DNA of 42,312 nt from Acidimicrobiaceae bacterium (GTDB taxonomy: Bacteria > Actinomycetota > Acidimicrobiia > Acidimicrobiales > Aldehydirespiratoraceae). This document shows, piece after piece, positions 18,452 to 26,328 of this stretch. Below the pieces are notes generated by a model. It worked only from the letters and a program-made list of their open reading frames with translations. It was not told the DNA's origin and made no database searches. Position numbers and translations under genes: made by a program. Location: NCBI GenBank assembly GCA_028819005.1, contig JAPPMP010000010.1, positions 1-42,312 of the forward strand. The letters are read 5' to 3'. Position 1 is the stretch's first letter; each line of letters opens with the position of its first letter.

Positions 18452-19024
18452 ATGAAATATCTTGTTATAAAGTTAAATATAATAAAATTTTCTTTGTTGG
18501 CAGTACTGATGCTCGCGGCGCTGAGCTGCACCGGCACCGATGACGCCAGAACCGCAGGCACCGGTGCTCCGCGGGCGTCGCCGACCGGATTGATCCCGAA
18601 CGCGACCATCTCCGAAGTGGTCGACGGCGACACGGTCATCGCCGATGTCGGAGGCTCGCGTGAGACCGTGCGGTTGATCGGAATCGACACGCCCGAATCC
18701 GTGGCGAGGAATCGACCCAATCAGTGCTACGGCGCGCAGGCGAGCGCCTACCTCAAATCCCTGCTTCCCGAAGGCACGTCCGTCACGCTGATCCTCGACG
18801 AAGAAGCCCGCGATCAGTACGACCGGCTACTGGCCTACATGGTTCGCAGCCACGACGACCTCTTCATCAACCTCGATCTCGTGGCGCGCGGCTATGCAGG
18901 CACTCTCTCCTACCCGCCCAACACTCACCACGAACAATTGCTCGACAGCGCAGAAAAAAGGGCGATGCAATCAGGGCTCGGCCTCTGGGGAGTCTGCGGC
19001 AATCCCGACGTTCCACTCGAATAG
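18452..19024 (+). CDS. Secreted lipoprotein thermonuclease (SNase-like)
   Basis: Ca-dependent staphylococcal-nuclease-fold endonuclease on the outer face of the membrane. A lipoprotein signal (LLAVLMLAALSC, lipobox cysteine near residue 26) leads to a short linker and the SNase domain. The domain contains EVVDGDTVI, VRLIGIDTPE with the catalytic Arg, and DQYDRLLAYM. It has 190 residues. The first about 18 codons are extremely AT-rich (18450-18505) in a GC-rich genome. The start ATG 18452 lacks a clear ribosome-binding site. The stop TAG is followed immediately by a tandem array. Confidence 0.88.
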   Translation: MKYLVIKLNIIKFSLLAVLMLAALSCTGTDDARTAGTGAPRASPTGLIPNATISEVVDGDTVIADVGGSRETVRLIGIDTPESVARNRPNQCYGAQASAYLKSLLPEGTSVTLILDEEARDQYDRLLAYMVRSHDDLFINLDLVARGYAGTLSYPPNTHHEQLLDSAEKRAMQSGLGLWGVCGNPDVPLE

Positions 19025-19190
19025 CACAGTACCGTCACACTGTGGAGTCAAGCACTGTGGACTCAAGCACTGTGGAGTCAAGCACAGTACCGTCACACTG
19101 TGGAGTCAAGCACTGTGGAGTCAAGCACTGTGGAGTCAAGCACAGTACCGTCACACTGTGGAGTCAAGCACTGTGGAGTCAAGGCCTGTG
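19025..19190 (+). repeat. Higher-order tandem array (58-base units of 15-mers) filling the gap between two genes
   Basis: Three superunits start at 19025, 19083 and 19141. Each begins CACAGTACCGTCACACTGTG, a hairpin with CACAGT and ACTGTG arms, and continues with CACTGTGGAGTCAAG 15-mers. The array begins on the base after the nuclease stop and ends in GCCTGTGGAGTCACTCG, which contains the GTG start of the next gene. The period (58) does not preserve frame. Single-base differences (GGACTCAAG in one unit) show slight divergence. Confidence 0.92.
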
Positions 19191-20021
19191 GAGTCACTCG
19201 TTGAAGCGCTCGGATACCAAGCCGACAGCCGACTGCTGATCATCAGTGCGGACCAACTCGGTTCAACGCATGCTGCCACAGCGGGCGGACTGAGCGCGGT
19301 GCGTGAGGGAGCGGCAACGACCGGCACGGTCATGATGCCGGGCTCGTGGTCACGCCATGCGGTTGATCGCATTGTCCCAGGCGAAGACTTCGGGGTGCAT
19401 CTGACGCTCAACGCAGAACTCGACTGTTTCCGTTGGCATCCTTTGACCAGCGCGCCGAGCCTGCTCGACGGCGACGGCGGTTTTCCCCGCACTGTTGCTG
19501 ATCTCTGGGACCACGCGGACGCCGATGAGGTCCGCCGGGAGTGCCGGGCCCAACTGGAGCGGGCGACGCTCTGGGGACTCGACGCAACGCATCTGAGCAC
19601 CCACCTGAACGCCCTTCAGCAACGGCCCGAGTTCTTCGACGTTCTGCTGGACGTGGCGATCGAGGCAAACCTCCCGCTGCGCCTTGAAGGGCCCGCGGCA
19701 CAGGCCGCAGCCGGTTTTCCGTTCCGCGAACTCGCTCACGAAGAGGGGGTCGTCATTCCAGACCACTTCCGTCTGGTGCGTGGTGGCGCAGAGGCTCATT
19801 TTTCGGCTGTGCTCGACAACCTGGCGCCCGGGGTGTCCGTCGTGGCGTTCGAACCCGCGATTGCCGCAGAAGAAATCCGAGCCATCGATCCTTCTGCTAC
19901 TGCCCGGATGAACGACCTCGCGGTGTTGACTGATCGCTCTCTGCCGGCGCGAATTGCCGCAAGCGGTGCTCAACTCATCGGTTTCGCAGCGTTGCGGGAT
20001 CTTCAGCGGTCACGCCAATAG
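19188..20021 (+). CDS. ChbG/YdjC-family carbohydrate deacetylase-like protein with altered metal motif
   Basis: Members of this family are metal-dependent deacetylases of N-acetylated sugars such as chitooligosaccharides. The 277-residue product keeps RLLIISADQLGSTHAA, DFGVHLTLNAE with a metal-ligand His, LLDGDGGFPRT, RAQLERATLWGLDATHLSTH with the second His, and the family C-terminus. The usual N-terminal DD motif (ADDLG) reads ADQLG: the second Asp is Gln. Loss or change of metal binding is therefore possible. The start GTG 19188 is the last GTGGAGTCA of the upstream array; the frame is open further up through repeats and into the nuclease gene, so initiation in the array cannot be excluded. 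Confidence 0.8.
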   Translation: MESLVEALGYQADSRLLIISADQLGSTHAATAGGLSAVREGAATTGTVMMPGSWSRHAVDRIVPGEDFGVHLTLNAELDCFRWHPLTSAPSLLDGDGGFPRTVADLWDHADADEVRRECRAQLERATLWGLDATHLSTHLNALQQRPEFFDVLLDVAIEANLPLRLEGPAAQAAAGFPFRELAHEEGVVIPDHFRLVRGGAEAHFSAVLDNLAPGVSVVAFEPAIAAEEIRAIDPSATARMNDLAVLTDRSLPARIAASGAQLIGFAALRDLQRSRQ

Positions 20022-20194
20022 CGGAAGCTCACTCGCTGGAAGTCTGCGCCATCGCCACAGCAAGTGCACCGATCGCATAGCAAAAGCTCACTCGCTGGAA
20101 GTCTGCGCCATCACCGCAGCAAGTGCACCGATCTCATAGCAAAAGCTCACTCGCTGGAAGTCTGCGCCATCACCGCAGCAAGTGCACCGATCGC
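20019..20194. repeat. 59-base tandem triplication of the SCP2 gene 3' end
   Basis: Units start at 20019, 20078 and 20137, each opening TAGC(GG/AA)AAGCTCACTCG. Copy 1 contains the stop of the ChbG-like gene; copy 3 contains the last codons and stop of the SCP2 gene (20147). The convergent gap is therefore made wholly of copies of a gene end. Copies 2 and 3 differ at about one site over the shared 55 bases; copy 1 is more diverged. Confidence 0.93.
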
Positions 20195-20545
20195 GGCGAC
20201 CCGGACCGGTCGCAGGCCGAGAAGCCAGAGCGGATAGTCGCCTTCGACTTTCACAGCTCCGCTCATGTACCCGGCGTCGCTGGTCGACTCTCCCGACAGG
20301 ATCGCCACGGCGTCCGGATAGTTCATCGATATCGCAATATCGGCGCCTTCGGAATTGCTGCGGTCCGACCTGCCCAAGGCGATTCCCGAAAAGACTCCAT
20401 CGACGAGGGTGGCCGTCAGACTCACACGGCCAATGGGCCGCCCGCTGATCGTGTATTCGATGACAGCGTCGACTCCGGGAACTTCTGGCAGCCCGGCCAG
20501 CGCTTCGTTGGCTGCCGCGATCCATTCCTCGTCGAATAGCTGCAT
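20147..20545 (-). CDS. SCP2-like sterol/lipid-transfer domain protein
   Basis: Small cytosolic protein (132 residues) of the SCP-2 fold. The core is VIEYTISGRPIGRVSL, ADIAISMNYPDAVAILSGE and MSGAVKVEGDYPLWL, typical of actinobacterial SCP2-domain proteins that bind lipids or acyl chains. The start ATG at 20545 overlaps the mca stop by one base (TGATG), so it is coupled to mca. The C-terminal GALAAVMAQTSSE is encoded inside the third copy of a 59-base tandem repeat. Confidence 0.82.
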   Translation of the reverse strand: MQLFDEEWIAAANEALAGLPEVPGVDAVIEYTISGRPIGRVSLTATLVDGVFSGIALGRSDRSNSEGADIAISMNYPDAVAILSGESTSDAGYMSGAVKVEGDYPLWLLGLRPVRVAAIGALAAVMAQTSSE

Positions 20546-21405
20546 CAGGGTTCGATGCCCGCGAAGAGATCCGTCTCTGCGGGTTGATCACTGTTCCACT
20601 TCGGGCGGGCCAAGCGGTAGTCGTCGACCGGATACAGCGCGAGATCGATCTCGACGGGCAGTCCGAACCAGAACGGCGACTCGGGATCGATCTGGGTGGC
20701 GTGGGCGAGCAGCCCCTCGCGTCGCACTTCTGTGAAGTCGTCGACTGGAACCCTCGTGGTGATGTTGTGGTCCGTGTCGGGTCGTTCGAACCAGCGCTTG
20801 TCGTAGGGCGACTCCAGACCGAGGTCCAGAAACGCTTGATGCCTCGCTTCGATTCGGGCGCGCGACCAACTCGAGTAGTAGACCTTCGGCACCGACCATG
20901 CCGCGCCGAGATCGGGGCGATGCGCCGCGTCGGCGCAGAGCTCCGCAGCGGGGTGGGTGATGTCGTGCACGCGCACATGGTCCGGGTGGTTGTAGGCGCC
21001 CTGCTCATCGGGATAGGTGATCACCACGTGCGGTCGCTCCTGTCTCAACAGCGCGACCAGGCGGTCGACCACCTCGTCGAACGGCGCCGCTGCGAAACAG
21101 TCCGGATTCGAGTTGGCTTCAGTGTCGGCCATCCCGGAATCGCGGTAGCCGAGCATGTGCACGGTGTCGTAGCCGATGATCTCGGCGGCTCTGGCCAGTT
21201 CCGCGTGACGTACCTCGCCGAGGTTGTCCCGGACTTCGGGCCGGTCCATCGCCGGGTTGAGGATTTCACCCTCTTCGCCGCCGGTACAGCACACGAGCAC
21301 CGTTCGCACTCCCATCGACTTGTACTTGGCGACCGTGGCCGAGCCTTTGGACGCTTCATCGTCTGGGTGCGCATGGATCGACAACAGCCGAAAAGAACTG
21401 TGCAT
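20545..21405 (-). CDS. mca: Mycothiol S-conjugate amidase Mca
   Basis: Zinc amidase of the LmbE/PIG-L family that cleaves mycothiol S-conjugates in detoxification. The metal motif AHPDDE is at residues 12-17, the downstream GAYNHPDHVRVHD supplies another zinc His, and CTGGEEGEILNPAMD and the Mca-specific C-terminal region are present. The 286-residue length separates it from MshB, and the C-terminus resembles Mca. It implies that the organism makes mycothiol. The start ATG 21405 follows AATCTA on the plus strand (TAGATT on the coding strand, 21418-21413) by 7 bases: a leaderless start. It is in one operon with the SCP2 gene. Confidence 0.93.
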   Translation of the reverse strand: MHSSFRLLSIHAHPDDEASKGSATVAKYKSMGVRTVLVCCTGGEEGEILNPAMDRPEVRDNLGEVRHAELARAAEIIGYDTVHMLGYRDSGMADTEANSNPDCFAAAPFDEVVDRLVALLRQERPHVVITYPDEQGAYNHPDHVRVHDITHPAAELCADAAHRPDLGAAWSVPKVYYSSWSRARIEARHQAFLDLGLESPYDKRWFERPDTDHNITTRVPVDDFTEVRREGLLAHATQIDPESPFWFGLPVEIDLALYPVDDYRLARPKWNSDQPAETDLFAGIEP

Positions 21406-21429
21406 TCGGTGAAATCTAGCGTCCCGCCA
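21406..21429 (-). promoter_or_regulatory. mca promoter -10 box
   Basis: On the minus strand TAGATT (21418-21413) lies 7 bases before the ATG. The gap to the upstream regulator gene is only 24 bases, so the -35 region would lie within that gene's last codons. Confidence 0.5.
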
Positions 21430-22653
21430 TCAGCCCGAGACCGGCTCGAGTTCCATTTCTCCGTCCCCGTCGGGGTCGATCAAGAGCCATCCGCAGCGCA
21501 AAGCGAGGATTTCGCGCCCCTCGTCGGGTCCGCTGGCGATCAACTCGTCTCCGGCAACGAGCCGGGCACGGCCGCGGGGTCGATACACATACTGGTCACC
21601 GCGCCGTATGGCCAGCACCGTGAACCCGGGCTCTATGTTGAGCCGCAGTTCGGACAGGAGCCGGCCGTCTGCTTCGCAGCCTGCACGGACCGGCACCCGA
21701 GTCACCACCTCGTCGCTGTCGCCTAGGGCCAGCTCCAACACCGGGTGGACGTCTTCCTGCTTCTCGATCAACCAGACCATGGCTTGGGCCTGGTCACCGA
21801 TGTCCTCGGCTGCCTGAGAGAGGTGGAGCAGACCTCGCAACGGTGAAGGGTCGACCTTCTCTGATGCCGCCCGCAGCACCCAGAGCTCGAGGCGGTCCTT
21901 CATCTCATCGAGGCGATCCTCGATGTGGCGCACTTCTGCCGCGAGTCCGAGATCGCCGAGGACGAGGGAGGAGTACGCCAGGCCGACCGCGACTTCGCTG
22001 AGGTTCTTCATCTCAACCAGCACATCGACTGCTCGGTCCAAGTCGGTGACAAAGGGATCTTCGGGCAGCTGCGGAGCCTCCCAGGGTTCGGCGCCGGCCA
22101 GTTCTCTCAACGGGCCGATTCCGTCGGGTGAGCCTCGAAGGAACAGGACGTCGCCCGGGATCAGCACAGTGTCGCCGTCCACATCGGTGATCCAATGCCG
22201 GCGACGCACCGCCATCACCCGCATTCCTGTCTGAACCGGGAGTTCATGGTCGCGCAGGGGGCGGTGGGTGAGCCTCGACATCGGTGAGACCAGCACCCGG
22301 TGACTCACTTCCTCCGCGGCCGAGAGATCGGCCACCAACTCAGCGGGGATCCCGAGCTTGTGGGTGACGATGCGGGCGATGTCGACAGCGTCGTTGGCGA
22401 TGCGCTCGATCGCCGAAATCACCTGCAGCACCGACGACATCCCCTCGGACTCCCGCGGATGTCGCACAGCCATCACACACACGCCGCGCATGTCGTGAAC
22501 CAGGTGGCTCATGTCTTCTTCAAGATCTGCGATTTCTTCGGCCATATCCGGGTCGCCGAAGAACAGTGCGGCGTACGCCAGATCGACCATCAGCTCAGAC
22601 TTGTCCTTGGCGGCGGCGAGCATCTCCCGCAGGTTGCGCGGTCTGTCGTCCAT
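21430..22653 (-). CDS. Duplicated PhoU - TrkA_C regulatory protein
   Basis: Cytosolic protein of 407 residues built as PhoU-like helical domain, TrkA_C domain, PhoU-like domain, TrkA_C domain. The two halves align: KDKSELMVDLAYAALFFGD corresponds to KNLSEVAVGLAYSSLVLGD, and each TrkA_C half has GMRVMAVRR or GFTVLAIRR with a GDVLFLRG or GDELIASG turn. Such proteins are usually encoded beside MgtE-like cation transporters or K channels, and here the transporter follows immediately upstream on the same strand. Ligand binding and gating of that transporter are inferred. A Shine-Dalgarno AAGGAG lies 4-5 bases before ATG 22653. Confidence 0.82.
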   Translation of the reverse strand: MDDRPRNLREMLAAAKDKSELMVDLAYAALFFGDPDMAEEIADLEEDMSHLVHDMRGVCVMAVRHPRESEGMSSVLQVISAIERIANDAVDIARIVTHKLGIPAELVADLSAAEEVSHRVLVSPMSRLTHRPLRDHELPVQTGMRVMAVRRRHWITDVDGDTVLIPGDVLFLRGSPDGIGPLRELAGAEPWEAPQLPEDPFVTDLDRAVDVLVEMKNLSEVAVGLAYSSLVLGDLGLAAEVRHIEDRLDEMKDRLELWVLRAASEKVDPSPLRGLLHLSQAAEDIGDQAQAMVWLIEKQEDVHPVLELALGDSDEVVTRVPVRAGCEADGRLLSELRLNIEPGFTVLAIRRGDQYVYRPRGRARLVAGDELIASGPDEGREILALRCGWLLIDPDGDGEMELEPVSG

Positions 22654-22703
22654 TATCTCCTTACTCCCTTATGGTTCATTACCTTAGAGGCGCGCTTCAT
22701 GGC

Positions 22704-23939
22704 TCAAGCCACTCCCACGGCCACGATGGCCAGAATCAGTGTGAACGCGCCTACAAAATCCAGCGACGAAGTCACCATCGGAATGCCGTGAGTGTCGGGA
22801 TCCAGTCCGAATCTGACCGCGATGATCGTCGTGTAATAGGCAACGACAACAACGCAGATCGTCGCCAACAGGCCCCCAGCCAAGGCCACCGCCACGACGT
22901 CGGGCAAGCCGGGACTCGCCTGGCTCGTCAGAGCTCCGCCAAGCTCGGCGACCAACCCGGTGATCGCGAACACCGGGATCGACAATCCGAAGATCATGGC
23001 GATGTCGGCCCCGGCAGATCCTCGGGGCACGGGCCCGGGATGCAGCAGACCCAGGTGGACCTTGGTCGAAAGACGACTCGAAAGCACTCCGCCGAGTCCA
23101 CCGGCCGTACCCAGGAATCCAGGAAGCAGAACCAGCAGAACCGGATATTCGAGAAGGTCGTCGAGTCGTTTCTCGATGGTGATCCCCGCAATCAGATCCA
23201 GCAGCCCGGCCAGAGCCAGCACCGGAATCGACTCGCGTACGATTGCGCCCAGCAAGCGATGATCAGTGATCAGCGCCCACACCACACCGCCGACGGACAC
23301 GGCCGCAAGCAGCGCAGCGGTTACCGGAGTGAACACTTCCAGGCCGGCGAGTTGCGCGGCCAAGATCAGAGCAGGAAGGCTCATCAGGTCGCTCGCCGCG
23401 GTCACCAACGGTGATACCACGTTGTCCAAGTCCCACCCGAAGCGCCCCGAGCCGTTGGCCAAAAGCAGTGTGATCGCCAACATGAAAACGGAGGCGAGCA
23501 GGCCACCCAAGGTCGATACGACGACAAAATCCGCCAGCGACATCGTCGGCGACACCGCAAAGACGATCGCAACGCCTTTGGCCAGCACCGCGATCAGCAC
23601 CGATATCGCCAAGCTGAGGAGCATCGCCGCGGCGATGTTCTGACCGACGGCTGAGTCGAGGCGCGGACTCAGCCGAAACGTGCCCGCATGAATGCTGGTG
23701 CCGAGCCTGCTCCCCAGGGCGCCGAACACGTTGCCTTTCACGGCCAGCGCGGCCGGCACCAACAACAGCAGACCGGGCAGTTCTTCGAGCGTGCCGGTGG
23801 TTGTGGCCAGCGTCACACCGGCGACGAGGCTTGTGATCGCCGAGAGCACCAGGGCGACGAAACTGTCGCGATAGGCGCGTCCGTCCCTGCTTATGACGGC
23901 GCGCCAGCGGCGCGCGGCGCGGACAAAGCGACGCTTCAC
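22704..23939 (-). CDS. MgtE/SLC41-like divalent cation transporter
   Basis: Integral membrane protein of 411 residues with about ten spans in two homologous halves. Each half holds the MgtE-type pore signature: PAALAVKGNVFGALGSRLGT in half one and PGFLGTAGGLGGVLSSRLST in half two. The N-terminal CBS-containing regulatory domain of classic MgtE is absent; the adjacent PhoU/TrkA_C protein (50 bases downstream, same strand) probably supplies regulation. Mg or another divalent cation is the likely substrate. Confidence 0.86.
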   Translation of the reverse strand: MKRRFVRAARRWRAVISRDGRAYRDSFVALVLSAITSLVAGVTLATTTGTLEELPGLLLLVPAALAVKGNVFGALGSRLGTSIHAGTFRLSPRLDSAVGQNIAAAMLLSLAISVLIAVLAKGVAIVFAVSPTMSLADFVVVSTLGGLLASVFMLAITLLLANGSGRFGWDLDNVVSPLVTAASDLMSLPALILAAQLAGLEVFTPVTAALLAAVSVGGVVWALITDHRLLGAIVRESIPVLALAGLLDLIAGITIEKRLDDLLEYPVLLVLLPGFLGTAGGLGGVLSSRLSTKVHLGLLHPGPVPRGSAGADIAMIFGLSIPVFAITGLVAELGGALTSQASPGLPDVVAVALAGGLLATICVVVVAYYTTIIAVRFGLDPDTHGIPMVTSSLDFVGAFTLILAIVAVGVA

Positions 23940-23995
23940 CCCCCTAGTTTGGTGTAGCTCGGCGCCTCGAACGCGTTTGTTCTACCCAAATACCG

Positions 23996-24460
23996 CTACT
24001 GATACCAGCCTGAAGCGAAGACCAAGCTGTCGTGGCGGACAGCCCAAGTGTGCTTCTCCGCCGCTTCGCCAGTGACTGGATGCGCAAAGAAGTAGTCGAC
24101 CCAGACGCCGTCCTCGGTAGCTGCAACCAACTCCTTGCCATAGGGCTTGCCGTTGACGTCGATCCGCTCCGCTGTGGAAGTCCCGACTATGTCTGGCTGG
24201 TTCGCATTGACCACTGAGAGGTCGTCTTCAAGGATGAAGACATACCAAGAGCCATTGACGCTCTCCGGGGATTGGTAGTAGGCGAAAGCCGCTTCACGGC
24301 CTTCCGCGTCGTAGCGGTCGATGGCTTGTTGGACGAGGTATTTGGTGTATTCCTCGACAGGTGTACCGATGTCGGAGTCGTCGTCGCCGCATCCTGACAG
24401 GAGCGCAGCCGCCGACAGAATGGCCACGAGGATTACAACAAGTCGCTTGAGTTGGTTCAT
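23996..24460 (-). CDS. Cache-domain lipoprotein
   Basis: Predicted secreted lipoprotein, 154 residues. The signal peptide LVVILVAILSAAALLSGC ends at a lipobox cysteine followed by acidic GDDDSD, which favours membrane retention. The rest is a single Cache-type sensory domain (YYQSPESVNGSWYVFI, KPYGKELVAAT, KHTWAVRHDSLVFASGWYQ at the end). No signalling domain is attached, so it would act as a stand-alone ligand binder; ligand unknown. The start at 24460 is fixed by GGAGGA 7 bases upstream; the frame is open to 24487 without a better start. Confidence 0.83.
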   Translation of the reverse strand: MNQLKRLVVILVAILSAAALLSGCGDDDSDIGTPVEEYTKYLVQQAIDRYDAEGREAAFAYYQSPESVNGSWYVFILEDDLSVVNANQPDIVGTSTAERIDVNGKPYGKELVAATEDGVWVDYFFAHPVTGEAAEKHTWAVRHDSLVFASGWYQ

Positions 24461-24559
24461 TTTGATTCCTCCAGATGCGGTCTGCACTCTACCCGGGCAA
24501 TCGTCCGTGTCGACTGCGCCGCCGAGATGCGCTCGAGACGTGCGCTGCGACGGCTGATC

Positions 24560-25654
24560 TCATGCGCGTCTGCGCCGATTCCAGATCCGCGGCCGACGAA
24601 TGGTTGTCTGCCGGTCCGAGGACCAGGGCGCTTTCGGTGCGTCTACCCAGGTGGCCAGCGACAGCAGGGGACGGTCGTAATTGACCCTCCAGCCGGCGAA
24701 GTCGCGCCAAGCCTGTTCGGGATCAGCTACGACCGGCATCTCAAGCGTCTTGAAGAGCCTGAATACTTGGTCGAACTCATCTTGGTCGATGGCTATGGGG
24801 TCATCGGGAGACGGGTCGGGGTCGTATTCAAACCCGAAATAGTCGCATATCCGTCGCAGCGACAGGGTCCCGGTGCGGATCATCAACTGGGCCCGATAGT
24901 CGGCGCCGAGATCGAGCGCAGAGCAGTAGAGAGCAGCGGAGTCCAGCGCCAGCCCAGCGCTGGTGATCCAGGAGCGCTCCGGTACCGGTGATCGGAAGAA
25001 GACCAGGATCGGGAAGTTGGTGTGGCTCTCCTCGATCTCGACGAACCAGTCTTCCCATTCGTACCAGGCGTGCATCATGTCGTCGAGGGATCCGAGGCGA
25101 TGCCGACGCATCAGCATCGAAGCCGGACTGGCAACACCGTCGAGTCCCGTTGATCGCAGATGCCATTTTGCCACTGCGGTCTCTCTGCTCGAGAACGCCC
25201 CGTAGATGGTCGGAAGGAAACTGATCAACAGGGCCACCAGGCCAAGGCCGACGATCCCCTCTCCGATCGCCACAAACAGGGTCGGGAGATCTTCTGCAGT
25301 GCGAAAGCCGAGCGTGGTGAGCGACGATCCGGACAGCACAAGCGCTTCTTGATAGGGCCGAACCCCGAGAGCCCAGAACACACCGGAGCAGCCGATGATC
25401 ACACCAGTGGCCCAGACGAAGGGGAACATCATCAGGGTCACCGGAGCGAAACGGGCCTTGACGGCTTCGGCTTTGCGCCAATCCTTGCGTCGGCGAGCTC
25501 TGTGGTTGAACACTCGGCGCATTGTCAGCACGGTGGCATTGACAAGAAACAACTGTTCGCCCCGTGGTACCACGACCGTTCGCACCGCCGATCCCATGGT
25601 GGCGAGGGCCGCCACACCTCCTATCACCCCCACGAGAATCCGAACCGCGATCAC
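24560..25654 (-). CDS. Membrane protein with ion-channel-like pore motif
   Basis: 364-residue membrane protein with an N-terminal anchor, two central spans (FPFVWATGVIIGCSGVFWAL and GEGIVGLGLVALLISFLPTI) and the loop SSLTTLGFRT between them, which resembles a K-channel selectivity-filter segment. A cytosolic domain of about 200 residues follows with many acidic and aromatic residues (HAWYEWEDWFVEIEESHTNF) and a basic tail. Channel activity is a guess from topology; the canonical GYGD filter is not present. GTG 25654 follows TAGGCT (coding strand, 25666-25661) by six bases, a leaderless start. Confidence 0.65.
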   Translation of the reverse strand: MIAVRILVGVIGGVAALATMGSAVRTVVVPRGEQLFLVNATVLTMRRVFNHRARRRKDWRKAEAVKARFAPVTLMMFPFVWATGVIIGCSGVFWALGVRPYQEALVLSGSSLTTLGFRTAEDLPTLFVAIGEGIVGLGLVALLISFLPTIYGAFSSRETAVAKWHLRSTGLDGVASPASMLMRRHRLGSLDDMMHAWYEWEDWFVEIEESHTNFPILVFFRSPVPERSWITSAGLALDSAALYCSALDLGADYRAQLMIRTGTLSLRRICDYFGFEYDPDPSPDDPIAIDQDEFDQVFRLFKTLEMPVVADPEQAWRDFAGWRVNYDRPLLSLATWVDAPKAPWSSDRQTTIRRPRIWNRRRRA

Positions 25655-25676
25655 ATTGGCAGCCTAGACGTCCGGC

Positions 25677-25962
25677 GGCGTCAACTCAGCGCAGCTCCGG
25701 CAGATGCGCACAGCTGCGCTGTATGCGGCCGGCGACCCGGTGGACCCTGGCGTCAACTCAGCGCAGCTCCGGCAGATGCGCACAGAGCCCCGGAGTGCCG
25801 CTCCGCTCCCGGACGCAGGATCGCCGGGCGGAGCCGCCCGGATGCTCGCGATGGAGTCCCGCCCCGCTCCCGGATGCTCGCGCCCGGTCACAAATCCCAC
25901 CTATCCAAAATGGAGCAACCGGACCGGAGACAAAGCGCACAGTACCGGATCTGGCATGCGGG
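25677..25962. repeat. Gap with 37-base direct repeat, GC-rich hairpin and vapC-end duplication
   Basis: A 37-base block opening GGCGTCAACTCAGCGCAGC occurs at 25677-25713 and 25749-25785 (period 72). CCGGGCGGAGCCGCCCGG (25824-25841) is a strong self-complementary stem. CCGGATGCTCGCG is repeated at about 25838 and 25868. CGGATCTGG beside the vapC stop is duplicated 21 bases away. No credible gene was found in this stretch. Confidence 0.75.
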
Positions 25963-26328
25963 TCAGCGGATCTGGGCGACGCGGGAGGAGGGGCGCCAGG
26001 AACGGTCAGCAGTCAGGATCCCGCAGTCGAGGCGTTCGGCGAGGGCGAGGCACAGACGGTCGGCCAAGGAGAGTCCCTCGCCTGGTTTCCAGCGACGGAC
26101 GGCCCATTCGGCGGCGGCGGTCACGGGCTCGACTTCGATGTCGCAGCTCAGGAGCAGACCCCTGACCAAGTCCCAACCACGACCCGCTCCAAACACCTTC
26201 TGCGCCACCTCCGACCAGTTGACGGCACTGCATCTGGGATCATCGGCGAGCGCGGACTCAACCACGGCGGCACCAGCCTCACCTTGAACGAAGGCGAGAA
26301 TCGCCGAAGCACCGAGCACGACGCTCAA
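25963..26328 (-). CDS. VapC-like PIN-domain toxin lacking the first catalytic Asp
   Basis: PIN-domain ribonuclease of the VapC type, 121 residues. Later acidic positions are kept: E in NWSEVAQKV, D in SLADRLCLALA and D in TADRSW. The first and most conserved Asp is replaced: the protein begins MSVVLGASAILAF where VapC proteins have LDAS. The codon is GGT, one transition from GAT. Catalysis is probably lost. The TTG start overlaps the stop of the antitoxin frame (TTGA). The antitoxin itself is frameshifted. I treat it as a degenerate toxin that is still an intact ORF. Confidence 0.82.
   Translation of the reverse strand: MSVVLGASAILAFVQGEAGAAVVESALADDPRCSAVNWSEVAQKVFGAGRGWDLVRGLLLSCDIEVEPVTAAAEWAVRRWKPGEGLSLADRLCLALAERLDCGILTADRSWRPSSRVAQIR

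Noticed and set aside
20088..21008. 306-residue minus-strand ORF ending in the same peptide as the SCP2 protein
   Set aside because: It is an out-of-frame shadow of mca and SCP2; the shared ending is produced only by the 59-base tandem repeat.
25664..25900. Possible small Cys-rich gene with RICRSCAELTP twice
   Set aside because: The peptide repeat is simply the 72-base direct repeat read through; no start signal or homology supports a gene.
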